A stretch of DNA of 30,228 bases from an uncultured Clostridia bacterium (GTDB lineage: Bacteria > Bacillota > Clostridia > TANB77 > CAG-508). Position numbers and translations under genes: made by a program. The notes below the pieces were generated by a model that was not told the DNA's origin, made no database searches, and worked only from the letters and a program-made list of their open reading frames with translations. Of the stretch, positions 23,899 to 30,228 are shown in pieces (the first letter of the stretch is position 1; the number at the start of each line of letters is the position of its first letter). The DNA lies in the NCBI GenBank assembly GCA_947628925.1, contig CANRBU010000005.1, positions 1 to 30,228 of the forward strand, written 5' to 3'.

Positions 23899-24006
23899 AA
23901 AAATTCTCCTTTGTAAAATTATCTAACACTATTATACAATAAAACATTAGTAAATATATTTCAAATACATTAAAAGTTTATGACAATTATATTACATGAA
24001 ATAATC

Positions 24007-24052
24007 AAAAAAACACTACTAAGTGTAAATTATTACAACTTAGTAGTGTTTT
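24007..24052 (-). terminator. Intrinsic terminator of leuS
   Basis: 15-bp arms AAAACACTACTAAGT (24010–24024) and ACTTAGTAGTGTTTT (24038–24052). On the minus strand it ends in a run of seven T's. It begins six nt past the leuS stop. Confidence 0.88.
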
Positions 24053-24057
24053 ACATA

Positions 24058-26448
24058 TTATTTAACGACTATATTATAAATTTTATTGTTTACATATATT
24101 TCTTTAAGTACAGTTTTTCCTTCTAATTTGTCATCAATTGCTTCATGAACTAATTTTTTAACTGAAGCTTCATCTAAATCTTTTTCTATATTTATTGTTG
24201 CTTTCAATTTTCCGTTGAATTGAATTGGTAAAGTAATTTCATTAGAAATAGTTTTTGCTTCATCATATGTAGGCCAGCTTTCATAGGCAATTGTACTGTC
24301 ATGTGATAATCTTGACCATAGTTCTTCAGTAATATGAGGTGCAATAGGATTTAGTAATTTTAAAAATCCTTCTGCATATTCACGAGGAAAAATATCTTCC
24401 TTTAGTGTTGTATTAATAAAAATCATCATTTGTGATATTGCTGTATTAAAGTTCATTGTTTCATAATCGTTTGTTACTTTTTTTACTGTATAATGGTATG
24501 CTCTTTCTAGTTTTTGATTTTCTTTGTCTTGAATTTTGTCAGTTTCTGTATATAATCTCCAAACACGGTCTAAGAATTTACGAGAACCGTCAATACCATT
24601 TGTATCCCAAGGTTTGCTACTTTCAATAGGCCCCATAAACATTTCATATAGTCTTAGACTATCTGCACCATATTCATTAACCATATCATCAGGGTTTATT
24701 ACATTACCTTTAGATTTGCTCATTTTTTCACCATTTGTTCCTAAAATCATACCTTGATGGCGTAGAACAGAAAATGGTTCTTTAACAGGCACAAGTTTTT
24801 TATTGTATAAATATTGATTCCAAAAACGTGAATATAGAAGATGTCCAACAGCATGTTCAGGACCACCAACATATAAATCAACAGGCAACCAATGTTTTAG
24901 TAATTCATAATTTGCGAATTCTTCTGTGTTATGAGGGTCAATGTAACGTAAGAAGTACCAACTTGAACCAGCTGAGCCAGGCATAGTGCTAGTTTCTCTT
25001 TTTGCAGGTTTTCCATCAAAGTTTGTGTTTACCCAATCTGTTGCATTATCTAATGGAGAAGCACCAGTCTTAGAAGGACTATAATTAGCAAGTTCTGGTA
25101 AAATTAAAGGTAAATCTTCATCATGTAAAACTTTCATTTCATCATCAACATACACAATTGGTATTGGTTCTCCCCAATAACGTTGTCTTGCAAATATCCA
25201 TTCACGTAGTTTATAATTAACTTTTTTTGTTCCAATTCCTTTTTCTTCAAGCCATGTAATTATTTTAGAAATACCAGATGGTTTGTCAAGTCCATTTAGG
25301 AAATCAGAATTTATATGAATTCCATCACCTGTAAAAGCTTCTTTTGAAATATCTCCACCTTCTAATACAGGGATTATATCTAAACCGAATTTTTTAGCAA
25401 ATTCATAGTCTCTTTGGTCATGTGCTGGAACAGCCATAATAGCACCTGTTCCATATGTAGCTAAAACATAGTCAGAAATCCAAATAGGTATTTTTTTATT
25501 ATTTACAGGGTTTATAGCATATGCACCTGTGAATACACCAGTTTTTTCTTTATTTAATTCTGTTCTTTCTAGGTCAGATTTTGAAGCACTTAAAGCTATG
25601 TATTCATCAACTTTTTTTGCTTGGTCAGCTGATTTGATTTTTTGAACAAGTGGATGTTCAGGTGCAAACACACAGTATGTAGCTCCAAATAAAGTATCTG
25701 GTCTTGTAGTGAAAACTGTAAAATCTAAATTATCAAAACCATCAATTTTAAAATTAACTTCTGCACCTTCAGAACGACCAATCCAATTTTTTTGAATTTC
25801 TTTAGTTGAATCAGGCCAATCAATATGTTCAAGACCTTCTATTAGGCTATCTGCATATTTTGGTATATCTAAAACCCATTGTTTCATGTTTTTGCGAACA
25901 ACAGGGAAACCACCTCTTTCACTTTTTCCATCTATAACTTCATCATTGGAAAGTACGCAACCCAATTCTTCACACCAATTTACAGGCATGTCTATTAATT
26001 TAGCTAAGCCATCTTCAAATAATTGCTTGAAAATCCACTGTGTCCATTTATAAAAAGAAGGATCACAAGTAGAAATTTCTTTATCCCAATCGAATGAAAG
26101 ACCAAGCATCTTTAGTTGTTTTTTGAAAGTTTCAATATTGGCAAGTGTGAAACCAGCTGGATGATTTCCTGTTTTTATTGCATATTGTTCAGCAGGCAAA
26201 CCAAAAGCGTCCCATCCCATAGGGTGTAACACATTGTAACCTTGCATCCTTTTCATTCTAGACATAATGTCTGTTGCAGTGTAACCTTCAGGATGACCAA
26301 CATGTAAACCTTGTCCAGAAGGATATGGAAACATATCTAAGGCATAGTATTTTGGTTTTGAAAAATCCCATACATCTGTGAAAAATGTATTATTTTTTTC
26401 CCAATAGTCTTGCCATTTTTTTTCAATTTCCAAATGATTATATGTCAT
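24058..26448 (-). CDS. leuS: Leucyl-tRNA synthetase
   Basis: A 796-residue class Ia synthetase charging tRNA-Leu. It has the HIGH-equivalent HVGH (49–52) in YPSGQGLHVGHPEGYTATD and the CP1 editing domain with TTRPDTLFGATY (~240). KMSKSKGN lies near residue 575, and an anticodon-binding domain and C-terminal domain follow. The length is normal for bacteria. No T-box core is present in the 87-nt upstream gap. The gene has its own promoter and AGGGGGG ribosome site. It shares its direction with prs but a terminator separates them. Confidence 0.97.
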   Translation of the reverse strand: MTYNHLEIEKKWQDYWEKNNTFFTDVWDFSKPKYYALDMFPYPSGQGLHVGHPEGYTATDIMSRMKRMQGYNVLHPMGWDAFGLPAEQYAIKTGNHPAGFTLANIETFKKQLKMLGLSFDWDKEISTCDPSFYKWTQWIFKQLFEDGLAKLIDMPVNWCEELGCVLSNDEVIDGKSERGGFPVVRKNMKQWVLDIPKYADSLIEGLEHIDWPDSTKEIQKNWIGRSEGAEVNFKIDGFDNLDFTVFTTRPDTLFGATYCVFAPEHPLVQKIKSADQAKKVDEYIALSASKSDLERTELNKEKTGVFTGAYAINPVNNKKIPIWISDYVLATYGTGAIMAVPAHDQRDYEFAKKFGLDIIPVLEGGDISKEAFTGDGIHINSDFLNGLDKPSGISKIITWLEEKGIGTKKVNYKLREWIFARQRYWGEPIPIVYVDDEMKVLHDEDLPLILPELANYSPSKTGASPLDNATDWVNTNFDGKPAKRETSTMPGSAGSSWYFLRYIDPHNTEEFANYELLKHWLPVDLYVGGPEHAVGHLLYSRFWNQYLYNKKLVPVKEPFSVLRHQGMILGTNGEKMSKSKGNVINPDDMVNEYGADSLRLYEMFMGPIESSKPWDTNGIDGSRKFLDRVWRLYTETDKIQDKENQKLERAYHYTVKKVTNDYETMNFNTAISQMMIFINTTLKEDIFPREYAEGFLKLLNPIAPHITEELWSRLSHDSTIAYESWPTYDEAKTISNEITLPIQFNGKLKATINIEKDLDEASVKKLVHEAIDDKLEGKTVLKEIYVNNKIYNIVVK

Positions 26449-26477
26449 AAAAAGACCCCCCTAATAATTTTTATATG

Positions 26478-26506
26478 ATTATATACTAAAAAACAAAAAA
26501 AATCAA
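26478..26506 (-). promoter_or_regulatory. Promoter of leuS, overlapping the prs terminator tail
   Basis: On the minus strand TTGATT (26506–26501), a 17-nt spacer and a perfect TATAAT (26483–26478). The −35 and spacer are the U-tract of the prs terminator. Confidence 0.6.
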
Positions 26507-26528
26507 TCCCTATCGCTAAAGATAGGGA
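26507..26528 (-). terminator. Intrinsic terminator of prs
   Basis: The 8-bp arms TCCCTATC and GATAGGGA on the minus strand enclose a 6-nt loop, followed by TTGATTTTTTTTG. Confidence 0.75.
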
Positions 26529-26535
26529 CTTTATG

Positions 26536-27495
26536 TTAGTCTAAATTTAATGTAGAATATAATTCTCCTAAAGGTAGTTCTTCATTTAAACGTCTAATAG
26601 CTTCTGCAAAGATAGGAGCCATAGATAGTACAGTAATTTTATCAATTCTTTTTTCTTCAGGTAAAGGAATAGTATTTGTAATAACAAGTTCTTTGATAGA
26701 TGAATTTTTTATTCTTTCTATTGCAGGACCTGATAGAACACCATGTGTACAACCTGCATGTATTTCTCTTGCACCAAATTTTTCTAGAATTTGTACTGTT
26801 TCAATTAAAGAACCAGCTGTATCAACTTCATCATCAAAGATAAGTGCATATTTACCTTTAACATCTCCAATAACTGTGCTGGCAATTGCGTGATCATCAT
26901 TTCCTAAACGTCTTTTATCAATTAAAGCAATAGGACAACCAAAATATTCTGAATATTTGTAAGCTTTTTTTGAACTTCCTGCATCTGTTGCAACAACTAC
27001 CATGTCTTCTGGTGGAATATTCTTGTTTTTAAAATAAGATTGTAAAGTGTATTGTGCTGTTAAACGGTCACAATTGATGTTGAAATATCCTTGAATAGCT
27101 GGGTTGTGTAAATCACAAGTTGTAACTCTATCAGCACCTGCAGCTTCTATAATTTCAGCAACTAATTTTGCTGTAATAGGTATACGTGGTTGGTCTTTTT
27201 TGTCTGAACGTGAGTACATGAAATATGGCAAAACTACGGTGATTCTTTTTGCAGAAGCACGTTTTAGTGCGTCAATTGTGATAAGTAGTTCCATTATTCT
27301 TTCATTAACTGGTGGTTGTGTTGTTTGAACAACATAGACATCATGGTCACGAACAGTTTCTAATAGTTGGACAAAGGTGTTGTCATTTTTAAATTTAAAG
27401 CAATCCATTTTTCCTACTGGTAAGTGTAAAATATCGCAAACTTCTTTTGTAAATTCTTCGCTTGATGGACAAGCAAAAATTTTAATTTTTTTCAT
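26536..27495 (-). CDS. prs: Ribose-phosphate pyrophosphokinase (PRPP synthetase)
   Basis: This enzyme makes PRPP from ribose 5-phosphate and ATP for purine, pyrimidine, NAD, His and Trp synthesis. At 319 residues it has the usual length. Visible motifs: PYFMYSRSDKKDQPR (family norm YARQD), TCDLHNPAIQGYFN, VATDAGSSKKA (catalytic/metal), DKRR and the PRPP loop ALIFDDEVDTAGSL (norm VDDIIDTAGT). The YSRSD and DDEVDTAG variants mark it as divergent from the B. subtilis type, but key residues are kept. Consensus-like promoter and GGGGAGG ribosome site. Confidence 0.93.
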   Translation of the reverse strand: MKKIKIFACPSSEEFTKEVCDILHLPVGKMDCFKFKNDNTFVQLLETVRDHDVYVVQTTQPPVNERIMELLITIDALKRASAKRITVVLPYFMYSRSDKKDQPRIPITAKLVAEIIEAAGADRVTTCDLHNPAIQGYFNINCDRLTAQYTLQSYFKNKNIPPEDMVVVATDAGSSKKAYKYSEYFGCPIALIDKRRLGNDDHAIASTVIGDVKGKYALIFDDEVDTAGSLIETVQILEKFGAREIHAGCTHGVLSGPAIERIKNSSIKELVITNTIPLPEEKRIDKITVLSMAPIFAEAIRRLNEELPLGELYSTLNLD

Positions 27496-27528
27496 AAATA
27501 CCTCCCCTTATTGCATTACTGCATAAGC

Positions 27529-27557
27529 ATTATATTACACGCAAAAATTTAAGTCAA
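27529..27557 (-). promoter_or_regulatory. Promoter of prs
   Basis: On the minus strand TTGACT (27557–27552), a 17-nt spacer and a perfect TATAAT (27534–27529), with an ATG 34 nt downstream. Confidence 0.75.
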
Positions 27558-27615
27558 GGATTTGTCGAAAAAATAATAAAAAAATACTTATGTCTGGCAC
27601 TCACTTAAATTAGAA

Positions 27616-27900
27616 AGCTTATATATTTTTTTTGCCCAAAAAATATCGAATAAATACTTGCTCAAATAAAAAAGAGATAAAAGCATATATATATTTTTTT
27701 AGCTGCAAAATATCTCGACTCAATACAATATGCAAGAAAATCTAAATCCGTTTTATGGCACCCTTCCACGGCAAGCGTGAACTCTTTCCATAAAACGAAA
27801 TAAGATTTTCTAGCATATTTCCAATCGTATTCGATATTTTTTAGCTAAAAAAATATATATATGCTTTTTTATTTGAATAAGTGCTGCAAGCAAGTATTTA
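27616..27900. repeat. Long quasi-palindromic (hairpin) element before topB
   Basis: Most of the 498-nt gap 27496–27993 is one imperfect palindrome. Nested complementary arms from outside in: TAAATACTTGC (27651–27661) with 27890–27900; CAAATAAAAAA (27663–27673) with 27865–27875; a perfect 23-nt pair at 27682–27704 and 27843–27865; ATGC (27730) with GCAT (27816); AGAAAATCT with AGATTTTCT; GTTTTATGG (27750–27758) with CCATAAAAC (27788–27796). The ~29-nt centre holds CACG/CGTG. The left arm appears in two similar tandem copies (about 27616–27661 and 27681–27733), so the right arm has two possible partners. No ORF lies inside. It could be a mobile miniature element, a structured RNA or a cruciform-forming site. 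Confidence 0.7.
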
Positions 27901-27949
27901 TTTAATTTTGCGTATTCTAAAAATAACTCTTCCACAAATTGAAAAAATA

Positions 27950-27958
27950 TGATATAAT
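27950..27958 (+). promoter_or_regulatory. Extended −10 promoter of topB
   Basis: TG-A-TATAAT (27950–27958), without a convincing −35, lies 36 nt before the ATG. AAGGAG is the ribosome site. Confidence 0.5.
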
Positions 27959-27993
27959 AAAAAAGCTAAAAAATAAGTAAAGAAGGAGACACT

Positions 27994-29961
27994 ATGGGCA
28001 AAAAATTGCTAATTACAGAAAAGCCATCTGTTGCCATGGAATTTGCAAAAGCACTAAAAATACAAATAAACAGAAAAAACGGCTATATAGAATCAAATGA
28101 ATGGATAATTACATGGTGTGTCGGTCATCTAGTTACAATGAGTTATCCAGAAAAATATGATGAAAAACTTAAATTTTGGAGATTGGAAACACTTCCATTT
28201 ATTCCACAAGAATGGAAATATGAAATTATCCAAAATCGACAAAATCAATTTAATATTATAAATCAACTTATTCATAGAGAAGATATTGAAGAAATATATA
28301 ATGCCGGAGACTCAGGAAGAGAAGGAGAATATATACAAAGACTAGTATTTATGATGGCAAAGCCAAATCCAAAAATAAAAATAAAAAGAGTATGGATAGA
28401 TTCACAAACTGAAGAAGAAATTTTAAGAGGAATAAAAGAAGCAAAAGACCTATCAGAATATAACAGTTTATCAGATAGTGCATATTTAAGAGCAAAAGAA
28501 GATTATCTAATAGGTATCAATTTTTCAAGATTATTATCAATCATATATGGAAGGAAATTAGCACAAAGTATTCAAGAAGAAAAAGCATCAATCTCAGTAG
28601 GGAGAGTAATGACATGTGTTTTAGGAATGATTGTAGAAAGAGAAAGAGAAATTAGAAATTTTGTAAAAACAAAATATTATAAAATAATAGGAAAATTCGG
28701 AGAAGATGAAAACACATTTGACACAGAATGGAAAGTAACAGAGAATTCAAAACAATATGAAAGTGTAAAATTATATAATGAAACAGGTTTTAAAAAAGAA
28801 AATGATGCAAAACAATTTATATCAGAATTGTCAGGCAAAAAAGCCAAAATTACAGAGTTAAAAAAATCAAAACAAAAAGAAAATGCTCCTTTATTATTTA
28901 ATTTAGCTGAAATTCAAAATGAATGTACAAAACGTTTTAAAATCAAGCCTGATGAAACTTTAGAGATAATTCAAAATCTATATGAAAAAAAATTAGTGAC
29001 TTATCCAAGAACAGATGCAAGAGTATTATCAACTGCAGTTGCTAAAGAAATAAAAAAGAACTTAAATGGAATTGCAACAGGTTTTAAAGATGAAGAAATT
29101 AGTGGATATATTAAAAAAATGGTTGATGAAGGATATTCAACAAACTTAATTAAAACCAAATATGTTAATGATAGTAAAATAACAGACCACTATGCTATTA
29201 TTCCAACAGGACAAGGTTATGAAAATTATGAAAAACTGCCAGATTTGCAGAAGCAAATATATAAAGTAATTGTAAAAAGATTTTTAGCAATTTTTTATCC
29301 ACCTGCTGAATACAATAAAATACAGGTAACAATAGATATTTATCATGGAGCTGAAGAAAAACCTTTTGAAAGCTTTTTTACAAGTGGAAAAGTATGTATA
29401 AAACAAGGCTTTTTAGAAATTATAAAACCTAGTGAGAAGAAAGTATTAACACCAGAAGAACAAACTGTGGAAAACGGAGCAAAAAAAGAAGAGAATTTAG
29501 ATGTTTTAAAGAATTTAAAAAAAGGTCAAGAAATTATTTTGCAAAATGCTGAAATAAAAGAAGCAGAGACTACACCACCAACAAGATATAATTCAGGTTC
29601 CATCATTTTAGCTATGGAAAATGCGGGAAAACTTATAGAAGATGAAGAACTAAGAGAACAAATAAAAGGTGCAGGTATTGGTACAAGTGCTACAAGGGCA
29701 GAAATCATGAGAAAACTAGAAAAAATTAAATATATAGAAATAAATAGTAAAACTCAAATAATAACTCCTACAAAAAAAGGAGAAATCATATATGATATTG
29801 TCAGAGGGGCCATGCCGGATATGTTAAATCCAAAACTTACAGCCAGCTGGGAAAAAGGGTTAGATTTGGTAGCTAAAAAAGAGATAGAGCCACAAGAATT
29901 TATGAACAAATTAGAAAACTATATACATTCAAAATTTGATAAACTAGTTGTAAAAATGTAA
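27994..29961 (+). CDS. topB: DNA topoisomerase III (type IA)
   Basis: A 655-residue type IA topoisomerase that decatenates and resolves single-strand-linked DNA. The Toprim domain begins LLITEKPSVAMEFAKAL and has DSGREGEYIQ (D106, E110) in place of DPDREGE. The active-site tyrosine lies in LVTYPRTDARVLS (Y337). The C-terminal part of the core contains PPTRYNSGSIILAMENAG and GIGTSATRAEIM. It ends after the core domain, with no zinc-finger tail. Directly downstream is mfd. Confidence 0.94.
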   Translation: MGKKLLITEKPSVAMEFAKALKIQINRKNGYIESNEWIITWCVGHLVTMSYPEKYDEKLKFWRLETLPFIPQEWKYEIIQNRQNQFNIINQLIHREDIEEIYNAGDSGREGEYIQRLVFMMAKPNPKIKIKRVWIDSQTEEEILRGIKEAKDLSEYNSLSDSAYLRAKEDYLIGINFSRLLSIIYGRKLAQSIQEEKASISVGRVMTCVLGMIVEREREIRNFVKTKYYKIIGKFGEDENTFDTEWKVTENSKQYESVKLYNETGFKKENDAKQFISELSGKKAKITELKKSKQKENAPLLFNLAEIQNECTKRFKIKPDETLEIIQNLYEKKLVTYPRTDARVLSTAVAKEIKKNLNGIATGFKDEEISGYIKKMVDEGYSTNLIKTKYVNDSKITDHYAIIPTGQGYENYEKLPDLQKQIYKVIVKRFLAIFYPPAEYNKIQVTIDIYHGAEEKPFESFFTSGKVCIKQGFLEIIKPSEKKVLTPEEQTVENGAKKEENLDVLKNLKKGQEIILQNAEIKEAETTPPTRYNSGSIILAMENAGKLIEDEELREQIKGAGIGTSATRAEIMRKLEKIKYIEINSKTQIITPTKKGEIIYDIVRGAMPDMLNPKLTASWEKGLDLVAKKEIEPQEFMNKLENYIHSKFDKLVVKM

Positions 29962-29998
29962 AGGATATACAAAAATGGAGGCAAAGAGAAAATAAAAA

Positions 29999-30228
29999 AT
30001 GAACACAATTTTAGGAGAACTTGGCAAATCAGAAAAATTTGTTAAACTGATAAATCAAATAGAAAATAAAATAAGTCCGATAGGTATATCGGGCTTAACT
30101 AGCGTGGGAATGTTACAACTACTTGCAAGTATAAATGAATATACTAAAAAGCCAATTTTAATATTAACATATAATGAAGTACAAGCAAAACAAATAATTG
30201 AAAATTTAAAGTTATTTACAGATAAAGT
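29999..30228 (+). CDS. mfd: Transcription-repair coupling factor Mfd, N-terminal fragment (truncated by window)
   Basis: The first 76 residues are in the window. The sequence after ATG (SPIGISGLTSVGMLQLLASI … KKPILILTYNEVQAKQI) matches the UvrB-like N-terminal domain of Mfd. Mfd removes stalled RNA polymerase and recruits UvrA. The GGAGG at 29977–29981 is 17 nt before the ATG, further than usual, so the start is slightly uncertain. Thirty-seven nt separate it from topB, and the two are probably cotranscribed. Confidence 0.85.
   Translation, partial: MNTILGELGKSEKFVKLINQIENKISPIGISGLTSVGMLQLLASINEYTKKPILILTYNEVQAKQIIENLKLFTDK

Noticed and set aside
1..30228. CRISPR array, tRNA or rRNA genes, complete insertion sequence
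   Set aside because: No regularly spaced repeats, no tRNA-like cloverleaf or rRNA sequence, and no transposase were seen on either strand.

Overview
The window is AT-rich DNA from a low-GC Firmicute, most likely a gut Clostridia member. The signs are strong AGGAGG-type ribosome binding sites, TTG/GTG starts, AddB-type recombination, a clostridial rnc–radical SAM pair and a choloylglycine (bile-salt) hydrolase. No rRNA, tRNA, CRISPR array or complete insertion sequence was seen.

Left third (1–9.4 kb): an accessory region with several broken or split reading frames. It holds a 5'-truncated ORF6N-type protein, a frameshifted SGNH/GDSL hydrolase remnant, and three overlapping minus-strand frames (2924→675) that read like one ~750-residue protein split at two places. 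It also holds a conserved hypothetical split in two (9318→8475), a Nudix hydrolase and a divergent RelA/SpoT-like protein. Embedded here is an intact minus-strand operon (7042→3060): a polar amino acid ABC transporter (binding protein, permease, ATPase) followed by a PepD-type Xaa-His dipeptidase. Its ~280-nt leader carries a near-consensus promoter, a 17-codon ORF with a strong ribosome binding site and three consecutive His codons (MKFRIFLNQLHHHRRSL), competing hairpins and an intrinsic terminator. This looks like ribosome-mediated His (possibly His/Arg) attenuation of a histidine-scavenging operon and is the most interesting system in the window.

Middle (9.4–12.7 kb, minus): an envelope/host-adaptation operon with a membrane-anchored SH3–glucosaminidase, a membrane protein of unknown function and the bile-salt hydrolase, with its own promoter and terminator.

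Right part: a plus-strand housekeeping run (12.8–22.8 kb) with rnc, an Elp3-like radical SAM protein, a YitT-family membrane protein, an 8-oxoguanine glycosylase, addB, pgeF, a family 4 uracil-DNA glycosylase and a GltD-like oxidoreductase. Three of these gene junctions carry a small palindromic repeat (GGTTGAAAA…TTTTCCAACC), and two junctions share an identical 55-nt segment that includes the ribosome binding site and start codon. Convergent minus-strand genes follow: an unknown HExxH protein, leuS and prs. A ~285-bp long-hairpin element then precedes plus-strand topB, and the window ends in the start of mfd. The plus run is rich in DNA repair and RNA processing; the minus run feeds translation and nucleotide synthesis.
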